This document shows positions 6,592-13,322 of a stretch of DNA of 21,726 nt, piece by piece. The notes beneath the pieces were generated by a model, which was given only the letters and a program-made list of their open reading frames with translations, ran no database searches and had not been told where the DNA came from. Origin of the DNA: Elusimicrobiota bacterium (GTDB lineage Bacteria > Elusimicrobiota > Endomicrobiia > Endomicrobiales > Endomicrobiaceae); contig JAIRQB010000021.1 in assembly GCA_031256695.1 (NCBI GenBank), forward strand, positions 1 through 21,726, read 5' to 3'. A program made the translations under genes and the position numbers. The first letter of the stretch is position 1. Each line of letters starts with the position of its first letter.

Positions 6592-7899
6592 CTATTTTAT
6601 CAATCCAAACAGCGTAGGCAGCCACATTGAAATAGCGGGGATATATGTGGTAAGCAGCAGAACTAAAACCGTAGCGGCAAAAAAGGGCAAAAGCGGCTTG
6701 ATGACAGTTTCTATAGTCACTCCTCCGATACGGACGCCCGTAAAAAGAATTGGTCCCACAGGCGGGGTAATAGTGCCTATGCATAAATTCATAGTTATCA
6801 TTATTCCAAAATGGACGGGGCTCATACCGAAACTTTGGCAAATAGGCAAAAATATAGGGGTAAAAATCAAAATTGCTGGGATTGGGTCCATAGCGCAGCC
6901 GATGATTAACAGAATTACATTCATAATGAACAAAATCACATATTGATTAGAAGATATGCCCAAAATGGCATCCGCTACAATTCTTGGAATATGAGTATAG
7001 ACCATTACATAACTCATAATCATAGAAGCGCCTATCATAAAAGTGACGACAACTGTTGTGACTGCGGTTTCTATAAGGATTTTTTTTAGAAGTTTCAAAT
7101 TCATATTTCTATAAACTAAACTTAAAATCAAAGAATATAGAACAGCCACAGCGCTGCCTTCTGTGGCGGTAAAAATCCCGCCTAAAATCCCGCCGATTAC
7201 TATGACGATTAAAAGCAAACTCGGAATTGCTATGAGGCAGGTTTTGAAACTTGCCTTAAAACCAAGCCTTTGCGTTTTCTGTATATTTTGACTTTTGGCA
7301 AGCAAAACCACCAAAATCATACAGAAAAGACCCCAAAGTATGCCGGGCAAATAACCGCCTATAAAAAGAGCCGCCACAGAAGCGCCTGATGCGACTGTGG
7401 AATAAACTATTAAAGTATTTGAAGGCGGAATTAACATACCCGTAGGGGCAGAGGCTGTATTTACAGCGGCTACAAAGTTTGGGTCATAACCCTCTTTCCT
7501 TTCTATTGGACCTAGCGTCCCGCCGATGGCTGCCGCAGCCGCCACGCCTGAGCCGCTCAAAGCGCCAAAGAGCATATTTGCCATTATATTTGTTTGAGCA
7601 AGAGGAGCGGGCATTCTGCCTACTAAAACTTTGGCAAAATTTACAAGCCTTATGGCGATTCCGCCGTTATTCATTATATTTCCCGCAAGAATAAAAAATG
7701 TGATAGCCATCAGGGGAAAATTGTCCGCTCCCCTAAACATAGATTGAGCCGAGGTTATTACTGAATTAGAAAAAGGCAAAACGCATAGCATTGGCAGCAA
7801 AGAGCCGAAGCCTATGGATATTGCTATTGGAACTCCCAAAGCGAGCAAAATTACTACGGAAAAAAGCATAAGAAGACCGGCAAATAAAACTGGATCCAC
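6592..7899 (-). CDS. dctM: TRAP transporter large membrane subunit DctM (operon 2)
   Basis: A 435-residue DctM paralogue, the same length as the copy at 3485-4792, with matching signatures (L-A-G-N-I-M-N-N-G-G-I-A-I-R-L, G-A-L-S-G-S-G, I-P-P-S-N-T-L-I-V-Y, T-I-T-P-P-V-G). It should be the ion-coupled permease working with the DctQ and DctP immediately upstream. The start is a GTG at 7897-7899 behind an unusually G-rich ribosome site (AAGGGGGG), 11 bases after dctQ. There is no clear terminator in the roughly 220 bases before the next dctP, only a GCGCC/GGCGC hairpin near 6508-6520 without a T-run. Read-through into operon 1 is therefore possible. Divergence is spread over the whole protein, including loop regions, so this is an old duplication. 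Confidence 0.95.
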   Translation of the reverse strand: MDPVLFAGLLMLFSVVILLALGVPIAISIGFGSLLPMLCVLPFSNSVITSAQSMFRGADNFPLMAITFFILAGNIMNNGGIAIRLVNFAKVLVGRMPAPLAQTNIMANMLFGALSGSGVAAAAAIGGTLGPIERKEGYDPNFVAAVNTASAPTGMLIPPSNTLIVYSTVASGASVAALFIGGYLPGILWGLFCMILVVLLAKSQNIQKTQRLGFKASFKTCLIAIPSLLLIVIVIGGILGGIFTATEGSAVAVLYSLILSLVYRNMNLKLLKKILIETAVTTVVVTFMIGASMIMSYVMVYTHIPRIVADAILGISSNQYVILFIMNVILLIIGCAMDPIPAILIFTPIFLPICQSFGMSPVHFGIMITMNLCIGTITPPVGPILFTGVRIGGVTIETVIKPLLPFFAATVLVLLLTTYIPAISMWLPTLFGLIK

Positions 7900-7910
7900 A
7901 AGCCCCCCTT

Positions 7911-8384
7911 TTAATCTTTTAGTTTCCTGTATAAATCATATGTATTGCAGGCAAAATAAAACAAAATCAAAATCCCGGATATTGGAATTGCGGAATAAAT
8001 ATAGCCCATTGGAATTTGCGTCATAGATTCTACTTGTATCATCTGATTTGAGGCTTGCCAAAAACCGCCTATTATCATTACTAAAACGGCAAAAACTGCA
8101 ATCACTAACTCTGAAAACATTTCAATGCAGATTTTAATTTTCGGAGGGAATTTTGAACGGATAAATTCTATATTCATATGCTCTCTGCGCCCAAAAACAA
8201 AAGCGCCGCCGAACATAGTAAGCCAAACAAATAAACTGCGCGCTACAACTTCGCTGATATTGCTTGGAGCGTTAAAAATATATCTTGTGATTACTTGATA
8301 GAGAACTAAAATAGACATAGCAGACACTATTATCAAGCAAAACCATTGCAAAAAGGAATCAATTTTACTTCTGATAAATTTCAT
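7911..8384 (-). CDS. dctQ: TRAP transporter small membrane subunit DctQ (operon 2)
   Basis: A 157-residue four-helix DctQ with T-R-Y-I-F-N, S-E-V-V-A-R-S-L-F-V-W-L and E-H-M-N motifs as in its paralogue. I place the start at the ATG at 8382-8384, behind GGGGAGA; an upstream in-frame ATG at 8414 would add ten residues, but it lies inside the dctP-dctQ hairpin and has no ribosome site. With this start the length equals that of the other DctQ. It forms the membrane complex with the DctM just downstream. Confidence 0.93.
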   Translation of the reverse strand: MKFIRSKIDSFLQWFCLIIVSAMSILVLYQVITRYIFNAPSNISEVVARSLFVWLTMFGGAFVFGRREHMNIEFIRSKFPPKIKICIEMFSELVIAVFAVLVMIIGGFWQASNQMIQVESMTQIPMGYIYSAIPISGILILFYFACNTYDLYRKLKD

Positions 8385-8399
8385 AAATTTTCTCCCCTT

Positions 8400-8443
8400 A
8401 AAAAAACAAACCATTCTCCCTGTTTTTGCAAGGAGAATGGTTT
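8400..8443 (-). terminator. Hairpin with T-run between dctP and dctQ (operon 2)
   Basis: A perfect 12-base inverted repeat (8408-8419, 8432-8443) with a 12-base loop begins 13 bases after the dctP stop. In the direction of transcription it is followed by GTTTTTTT, so it looks like a true but presumably leaky terminator that would lower dctQ and dctM relative to dctP. The sequence is unrelated to the operon 1 hairpin at the same place. Confidence 0.7.
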
Positions 8444-8456
8444 TATTTGCTCCGAT

Positions 8457-9455
8457 TTATTTTTTTGCTGTCGCTCTGATTTTGTTGTAAAGGTCGCGGC
8501 GGACGGCATTATTGCCGATAAAAGCCTTGACGAGACCTTCAAAGTTCTTTTTAAACACAGAAGAATCAAAATCGTCTATGAATTGAGCGCCTTTGCCTGC
8601 GGCTTCTGCTTTGGCTTTCTCTATTTGACCCATAAAGTTGGCAAAACATACATCTATGGTTTGGTCTATAAGTTTGTCAAAAGCGGCTTTGTCTTCAGGG
8701 CTTAATGAATTGTAGGTTTCTGTATTGATAACTAAAAGGTCAGGCATCATAAAGTGCCTTGTATAAGAGTATACGGGGGCGACTTCATATTGTTTCAAAT
8801 CATTGAAAGTGACCTCGTTATTTTCCGCGCCGTCCAAAACTCCTTGTTGAATTGCAGAATAAACTTCGCCTTGAGACATACCTACGGCATTTGCGCCCAT
8901 AGCATTTAATACATCTAACATTGTTTTAGACTGCATTACGCGGATTTTCATACCTTTGAGGTCTGCGGGAGAACGGACGGGCTTTTTTGCATAGACATTG
9001 CGCGTGCCGCCGTGGACTGCCGCTAACACTATAAAATGCTTATCTTTGGAAGCAGTAAACAAATCTTTAAGAATTCCGCTTTTAAATACTGCTGTTTGAT
9101 GCTCTGGGGAATCATAAAGACCGGGGAGCGCTAAAAGACCGAAATCAGGAGCGGCGGCTTCAACTACGGGGTTGCCCAGCATAGCCATCTGTATAGTGCC
9201 GTTTTGAACTGATTCAAAAGACGTCTTTTGGTCGCCTAAAAGTTCATTAGGATTTACTTCAATGCGGTAACGTCCTTTTGTGGCTTCAAAAAAATCATCG
9301 CTTAGTTTTTGCAATGCTTTTGCTTGCGGGTGGTCTGCCGACTGATTAAAAGCCAATTTCCACACTATAGGACCGCTTGATTTTTTACTTCCTCCGCAAC
9401 TGATAATGACGAATGCCAATGCCGCAACTACTGAAAATACAGCCAATTTCTTCAT
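8457..9455 (-). CDS. dctP: TRAP substrate-binding lipoprotein DctP (operon 2)
   Basis: A 332-residue DctP-family lipoprotein. Its signal peptide ends in lipobox I-I-S-C with Cys at residue 20, followed by Gly-Gly-Ser. The mature part has the same core as its paralogue (P-V-R-S-P-A-D-L-K-G-M-K-I-R-V, then G-V-L-D-G-A-E-N-N-E-V-T and Q-Y-E-V-A-P-V-Y-S-Y-T). The substrate-carboxylate Arg is kept, so it should also bind an organic acid. Differences cluster where ligand selectivity could change (for example after K-I-R-V: M-Q-S-K-T-M-L-D-V-L-N-A-M-G-A-N-A-V-G against Q-Q-S-Q-L-M-I-D-V-I-N-A-M-G-G-I-A-V-P). The ATG at 9453-9455 has a GGAGG site. It lies about 150 bases downstream of the Fe-ADH gene on the same strand. 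Confidence 0.94.
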   Translation of the reverse strand: MKKLAVFSVVAALAFVIISCGGSKKSSGPIVWKLAFNQSADHPQAKALQKLSDDFFEATKGRYRIEVNPNELLGDQKTSFESVQNGTIQMAMLGNPVVEAAAPDFGLLALPGLYDSPEHQTAVFKSGILKDLFTASKDKHFIVLAAVHGGTRNVYAKKPVRSPADLKGMKIRVMQSKTMLDVLNAMGANAVGMSQGEVYSAIQQGVLDGAENNEVTFNDLKQYEVAPVYSYTRHFMMPDLLVINTETYNSLSPEDKAAFDKLIDQTIDVCFANFMGQIEKAKAEAAGKGAQFIDDFDSSVFKKNFEGLVKAFIGNNAVRRDLYNKIRATAKK

Positions 9456-9514
9456 TGTGTCCTCCGTTTTATTTTGCCCTTTGGGCTATTTTAATTGCGG
9501 TCTTTTCCCGCAAT
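9456..9514 (-). promoter_or_regulatory. Conserved two-hairpin leader of dctP (operon 2)
   Basis: On the minus strand, ATTGCGG/CCGCAAT (9494-9500 with 9508-9514, loop 7) is followed by TAAAATA, GCCC-AAA-GGGC (9476-9486) and the ribosome site. It is the counterpart of the leader at 6373-6431. Upstream of this block the two regions are no longer alike, which marks the block as the retained functional part. Confidence 0.5.
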
Positions 9515-9606
9515 TTTAATCTTTCCTTTTTTCTCTCTTTTCAACAACAATGGCAAAGTTGTCTACGCTTCCCATTCCACAACTTTTAACTTTTAACTTT
9601 TAAGAG

Positions 9607-10773
9607 TTATTTATTGGCAATTTTATAAATCTCAATTACATCTTTTGCGCTCAATTTCTTAAAAAAGCCTATATCGCCCAAAGCGGTCGCTTTTTTGGAT
9701 AAATCCTCAAAATCGCTCTCTTTTACGCCCGCTTCATAAAGCCTTGTAGGCAAACCTAAACTTTTAAAAAACTTTTCTGTAACTTCTATGCCTTTCACAG
9801 CAAGACTTTCCTCATCTCTTATTGGGTCAGAAAGCCCCCAAACTGAAACAGCATATTGAGCGAAAATTCCTATATTTAATTTATAAACGTATTTCATCCA
9901 AGCAGGAAAGACTATAGCAAGACTTGCGCCGTGCGCTATGCCATAGACAGCGCTTAAGGGGTGGGCGCTCCTGTGAGAACCCCAATCCTCCTGTCTGCCC
10001 ATACCGAGCAAACCATTATGGGCAAGACTGCCCGCCCACATAATTTCAGCCCAAGCGTCATAATCATCGGCTTTTTTCATAACTTTAGGCGCATTGTTAA
10101 TGATTGCTTTTAAAACGCCTTCGCAAAGTTTATCTGCAACTTCGCTATTTTTAGTGTGAGTAAAATACCTTTCAAAAATATGAGCCATCATATCGCATAT
10201 TCCATTTGCTCTCTGTTCAGGCGGCAGAGTAAAACAGAATTCTGGGTTTAGAATGCTAAATTTTGGACGGACTAAAGGGCTTGCCGTCCCAAGTTTTAAA
10301 AGATTTTCATCATTAGTGAGGACTGTATTAGGGCTGCTTTCGCTGCCTGCGGCAGGTATGGTGAGAATTGTTGCAAGGGGGAGCGCTTCCTGTATTTTTG
10401 CTTTGCCTATATAAAAATCCCAAACATCGCCTTCATATTTAGCGCCTGCGGCTATTGCTTTTGAACTGTCAATAACGCTTCCGCCGCCTACCGCTAAAAT
10501 AAAATCTATGCCTTTCTCTTTGACAATTTTAACGCCTTCTCTTGCCAAAGAAAGACGGGGATTAGGCTGAACCCCGCCCAATTCAGTATATTTTATGCCC
10601 GCTTCTTTTAAAGATTTGACAACTTCATCGTATAGACCGCTCTTTTTTATGCTTCCGCCGCCATAGTGAAACAATATATTAGACGAAAACTCTTTTACCA
10701 ATTCCCCTATTTTACTTTGCCCGCCTTTGCCGAAAATAATCTTTGTTGAACTGCAAAACTCAAAATTGTTCAT
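9607..10773 (-). CDS. Iron-containing alcohol dehydrogenase (butanol dehydrogenase type)
   Basis: A 388-residue group III (iron-type) alcohol dehydrogenase of the BDH/YqhD branch. The N-terminal Rossmann-like part has G-G-G-S-V-I-D at 96-102 for the NAD(P) phosphates. The metal-site residues of the family are all present: Asp194, His198, His267 and His281 (in G-I-C-D-M-M-A-H, W-G-S-H-R and G-I-A-H-G). It should reduce an aldehyde to an alcohol with NAD(P)H in the cytoplasm, a fermentative electron sink. The ATG at 10771-10773 follows AAGGGA. No terminator separates it from the TRAP genes downstream, so it may share a transcript with dctP; a link between substrate and enzyme is only suggested by position. 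The exact aldehyde is unknown. Confidence 0.9.
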   Translation of the reverse strand: MNNFEFCSSTKIIFGKGGQSKIGELVKEFSSNILFHYGGGSIKKSGLYDEVVKSLKEAGIKYTELGGVQPNPRLSLAREGVKIVKEKGIDFILAVGGGSVIDSSKAIAAGAKYEGDVWDFYIGKAKIQEALPLATILTIPAAGSESSPNTVLTNDENLLKLGTASPLVRPKFSILNPEFCFTLPPEQRANGICDMMAHIFERYFTHTKNSEVADKLCEGVLKAIINNAPKVMKKADDYDAWAEIMWAGSLAHNGLLGMGRQEDWGSHRSAHPLSAVYGIAHGASLAIVFPAWMKYVYKLNIGIFAQYAVSVWGLSDPIRDEESLAVKGIEVTEKFFKSLGLPTRLYEAGVKESDFEDLSKKATALGDIGFFKKLSAKDVIEIYKIANK

Positions 10774-10836
10774 TCTTTTCCCTTGTGATTTAAATTTTTG
10801 ACGCCATTTTCAAATTTTAAGCGTAAATGTTTGCGG

Positions 10837-10859
10837 ATTATACAAAATAAAAGACGTCT
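10837..10859 (-). promoter_or_regulatory. Possible promoter of the Fe-ADH gene
   Basis: On the minus strand a perfect TATAAT (plus 10837-10842) lies 63 bases upstream of the Fe-ADH ATG. No good -35 box is present. In its place is a perfect 8-base palindrome AGACGTCT (10852-10859), which could be an activator or repressor site. The -10 is seen; the rest is inference. Confidence 0.4.
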
Positions 10860-11045
10860 AAATTTTATAGGAAATTTGAGGTTATGAGAGGCTTTGCAAC
10901 AAAGCAAACATTAAAAAATTGAGAAAAACAGGCAATAAAAAGTGGCTTTTTTAAGTTAATACTATGAAAAAGTTTAGAATTATAGCGGGAGCAGTTTAAA
11001 ATATAAAACTCTAAACTATCACTCTCAAATTTTATAGGAAATATT

Positions 11046-12569
11046 ATGATTGCTAAGACCTTTTCTGCGGCATTAAACGGAATAGAAGCGAATTTAGTTG
11101 ACATTGAGGCATATATGTCGGGCGGCAATCCTAATTTAGTCATTATAGGGCTACCTGATACTGCGGTAAAAGAGTCAAAAGACAGAGTGATTACGGCTAT
11201 AAAAAATTCAGGTTTTGATTATCCTTTTGCGAAAAGGTTCGTAGTAAATTTAGCGCCCGCTGATTTAAAAAAGGAAGGAGCGGCTTTTGATTTGCCCATC
11301 GCTTTAAGCATTTTGGCGATACTCGGCTATATACAGCCTAAAAAGTTAAAAGAATTTTGCGCCGCGGGCGAACTTGCCCTTGACGGCAAAATTAAAAAAA
11401 TCCGCGGCAGCCTCCCCATAGCGCTTTCTGCGCGCAAAAACGGCATAAATAAAATAATCGTTTCAGCCAAAAATGCCCAAGAAGCCAGCGTTATAAATGA
11501 TGTGGAAATTTTCCCTTTTGAGAATTTATCTCAAGCGGCGATGTTTATAAACGGAGACCTCTATCAAGAGCCTCACGTATATGACGCCTCAAAAGACAAT
11601 AGCGAATATGCGTCAAAAATTGATTTTGCCGATATTAAAGGGCAATTTATAGCCAAAAGAGCGGCAGAAGTCGCGGCAGCCGGCGGACACAATTTAATAA
11701 TGTCGGGACCGCCCGGCTCGGGCAAAACTATGCTTGCCAAAAGAATGCCTACAATTTTGCCGCAGATGACTTTTGAAGAATCAATAGAAACTACAAAAAT
11801 ATGGTCTGCGGCAGGTCAAAATTTCAGCGGAAATTTGATAAGGATTAGACCTTTCAGAAGTCCCCATCACACTTCCTCAACGGTTTCTCTGGCAGGCGGC
11901 GGAATATACCCAAAACCCGGCGAAGTAAGTCTCGCTCATAACGGCATCTTGTTTTTAGATGAATTTAGCGAATTTAGACGGGACGCTTTAGAAATTTTAA
12001 GACAGCCTTTAGAAGACAATAAAATCACAGTGTCACGCATAAAAAATGCTTTGACTTTCCCCGCCTCTTTTATGCTTATAGCGGCTATGAACCCTTGCCC
12101 TTGCGGCAATTTCGGCAATCCTAATAAAGAATGCGTCTGCTCTTTTATACAAATACGCAGATATTTGTCTAAAATTTCAGGTCCGCTTTTAGATAGGATA
12201 GACATTCATATAAGTATGCCTGCTGTAAATATAGAGGAACTTACCGATTGGGCGAGGAATGGAGAGGCTTCAAAAACTATAAGGGATAGAGTGATAGCGG
12301 CGCGGGAAATACAGACGGAGCGCTTTAAAGAGACAAAGATATTTTCAAATTCTCAGATGAATGCTCAAGAGATAAAAAAGTTTTGCGCCATAGACCAGAA
12401 AACTTCTCAGATGTTAAAAGAGATTGCCGTCAAATTAAAACTTTCAGCCCGAGCCTTTGACAGAGTTTTAAAAGTGTCAAGGACAATAGCGGATTTAGAT
12501 AAAAGCGAAAATATAAAAGCAAGCCATATTTCAGAAGCCGCTCAATATAGGGCGGCGGAAATCTTATAA
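11046..12569 (+). CDS. comM: ComM/YifB-family magnesium chelatase-like AAA+ ATPase
   Basis: A 507-residue protein with the three-part ComM layout. An N-terminal Lon-protease-like fold (about 1-170) starts M-I-A-K-T-F-S-A-A-L-N-G-I-E-A. The AAA+ core has Walker A G-P-P-G-S-G-K-T at 221-228 and Walker B I-L-F-L-D-E at 301-306. A Cys cluster follows (C351, C353, C363, C365), then S-G-P-L-L-D-R-I-D-I-H at 378-388, and a helical C-terminal domain. ComM in Vibrio and Haemophilus is a hexameric helicase that promotes branch migration during natural transformation; homologues also occur in bacteria not known to be competent. The ATG at 11046 has a modest AGGA site. It diverges from Fe-ADH and is followed by the palindrome array. 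Length is normal. Confidence 0.93.
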   Translation: MIAKTFSAALNGIEANLVDIEAYMSGGNPNLVIIGLPDTAVKESKDRVITAIKNSGFDYPFAKRFVVNLAPADLKKEGAAFDLPIALSILAILGYIQPKKLKEFCAAGELALDGKIKKIRGSLPIALSARKNGINKIIVSAKNAQEASVINDVEIFPFENLSQAAMFINGDLYQEPHVYDASKDNSEYASKIDFADIKGQFIAKRAAEVAAAGGHNLIMSGPPGSGKTMLAKRMPTILPQMTFEESIETTKIWSAAGQNFSGNLIRIRPFRSPHHTSSTVSLAGGGIYPKPGEVSLAHNGILFLDEFSEFRRDALEILRQPLEDNKITVSRIKNALTFPASFMLIAAMNPCPCGNFGNPNKECVCSFIQIRRYLSKISGPLLDRIDIHISMPAVNIEELTDWARNGEASKTIRDRVIAAREIQTERFKETKIFSNSQMNAQEIKKFCAIDQKTSQMLKEIAVKLKLSARAFDRVLKVSRTIADLDKSENIKASHISEAAQYRAAEIL

Positions 12570-12694
12570 AGTTGCCATAGAGAATTAAGAATTAAAAATT
12601 TTGGAACTGAGAAAATTAGAATTTAGAAATCAAAAATCAAAAATTGATGTAGACGGCAACAACAAAGGTCAAAGAGGCTTCTGTTTTTATAAGA

Positions 12695-12733
12695 GGCGCA
12701 TTGCCGACTTTACTTCTTGGTGTCGGCTGCGCC
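12695..12733. repeat. Stem-loop repeat, left copy of an inverted pair
   Basis: GGCGCA (12695-12700) pairs with TGCGCC (12728-12733), and inside it GCCGAC (12703-12708) pairs with GTCGGC (12722-12727) around a 13-base loop. A 29-base core (12700-12728) is repeated exactly, in inverted orientation, at 13235-13263. Confidence 0.85.
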
Positions 12734-12760
12734 ACCAAATTACTCAAGAATCCATTTTGC

Positions 12761-12851
12761 CTTTGCCTTTGAAAAGAAAACAACAGAAGGCGGTGAACAT
12801 CTTATAACAAAAATGGATACCCACGCTGGCGAAACATCGGCTAAAGCCGCT
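12761..12851 (+). repeat. Direct repeat of about 91 bp, copy 1
   Basis: This segment and 12979-13069 align over about 91 bases with only a handful of substitutions (near 12783-12790, 12799-12800 and the end) and no gaps. It contains the left arm of the stem-loop at 12811-12876. Confidence 0.85.
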
Positions 12852-12876
12852 ATTGCGCCAGCGCGGGTATCCATTT
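12811..12876. repeat. Long stem-loop with nested inner hairpin
   Basis: Arms of 21 bases (12811-12831 and 12856-12876) pair with a single mismatch; the loop holds a further CGGCT/AGCCG hairpin. The outer ends read ATGGATACCC and GGGTATCCAT, in the style of dispersed intergenic palindromes of other bacteria. Confidence 0.88.
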
Positions 12877-12978
12877 GTCAAAGCCAAACCCAGTTTGTCA
12901 TTGCCCAAACCTCCAGTGTCATTCCCGAGTTGCAAAACAGCATACAAGGCAACTCAAGAAGGCGGGAATCCCTGTTGT

Positions 12979-13069
12979 CTTTGCCTTTGAAAAGAAAACA
13001 GCGGAAAGCGGTGAACGCCTTATAACAAAAATGGATACCCACGCTGGCGAAACATCGGCTAAAGTCGCT
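12979..13069 (+). repeat. Direct repeat of about 91 bp, copy 2
   Basis: Second copy of 12761-12851, 218 bases downstream. Its stem-loop is interrupted: after the left arm and the CGGCTAAAGTCGCT loop part, an unrelated palindrome (13078-13140) intervenes before a GCCGCTATTGCGCCAGCG segment resumes at about 13159-13176. Confidence 0.8.
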
Positions 13070-13077
13070 GTTTCTTG

Positions 13078-13140
13078 CGTGAGTATGACAACACTGGAAT
13101 TGGCGTCAAAGCGTTCGTCCCCGGTGTTGTCATACTCGCG
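13078..13140. repeat. Stem-loop nested inside the second repeat copy
   Basis: Arms of 20 bases (13078-13097 and 13121-13140) share the core GAGTATGACAACAC / GTGTTGTCATACTC and pair with about two mismatches around a 23-base loop. It lies within what would be the loop of the neighbouring palindrome and so looks like an insertion into it. Confidence 0.8.
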
Positions 13141-13176
13141 CCAGCAATGCGGCTGAAAGCCGCTATTGCGCCAGCG

Positions 13177-13215
13177 GAGTTATTTACGGGCGCTAACAGC
13201 GCGCGTAAATTACTC
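13177..13215. repeat. Stem-loop repeat unit
   Basis: GAGTTATTTACGGGCGC (from 13177) pairs with GCGCGCGTAAATTACTC (to 13215) with two mismatches. Its right end, AAATTACTC, recurs at other unit borders (near 12737 and 13272). Confidence 0.8.
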
Positions 13216-13223
13216 AAGAGTTG

Positions 13224-13274
13224 TTTGGCAGCGTAGCCGACACCAAGAAGTAAAGTCGGCAATACGCTGCCAAA
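13224..13274. repeat. Stem-loop repeat, right copy of the inverted pair
   Basis: TTTGGCAGCGTA (13224-13235) pairs perfectly with TACGCTGCCAAA (13263-13274), with GCCGAC/GTCGGC inside. Compared with the inverted copy at 12695-12733 the stem has changed on both arms together (GCGCA/TGCGC against GCGTA/TACGC), so pairing has been kept. Confidence 0.85.
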
Positions 13275-13282
13275 TTACTAAA

Positions 13283-13320
13283 GAGTTGTTTGACGGCGCT
13301 ACTGCGCCGCCAAACAACTC
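13283..13320. repeat. Stem-loop repeat next to the uvrA stop codon
   Basis: GAGTTGTTTGACGGCGC (13283-13299) pairs with GCGCCGCCAAACAACTC (13304-13320) with one mismatch and a 4-base loop. It ends two bases from the uvrA stop on the minus strand. Without a long T-run it is more likely a message-end stabiliser than a strong terminator. Confidence 0.8.
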
Positions 13321-13322
13321 AA

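Larger units (their letters stand above)
12570..13322. other. Non-coding palindrome-repeat region between comM and uvrA
   Basis: About 750 bases with no credible gene. The left 100 bases are AT-rich direct repeats (forms of GAATTAAGAATTAAAAATT near 12582-12600, and AAATCAAAAATCAAAAATTG near 12627-12647). From 12695 to 13320 the sequence is a nearly unbroken run of stem-loops, several related to each other. All open frames here are short, overlap palindromes, and share frame-shifted copies. The last stem-loop ends two bases from the uvrA stop and may act as its 3' end. Confidence 0.85.

Noticed and set aside
8385..8414. Upstream ATG for the second DctQ
   Set aside because: It lies within the intergenic hairpin without a ribosome site; the ATG at 8384 has GGGGAG and gives the paralogue's length.
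12695..13320. CRISPR array
   Set aside because: Units are palindromes of differing sequence and size with no regular repeat-spacer spacing, and no cas genes are nearby.
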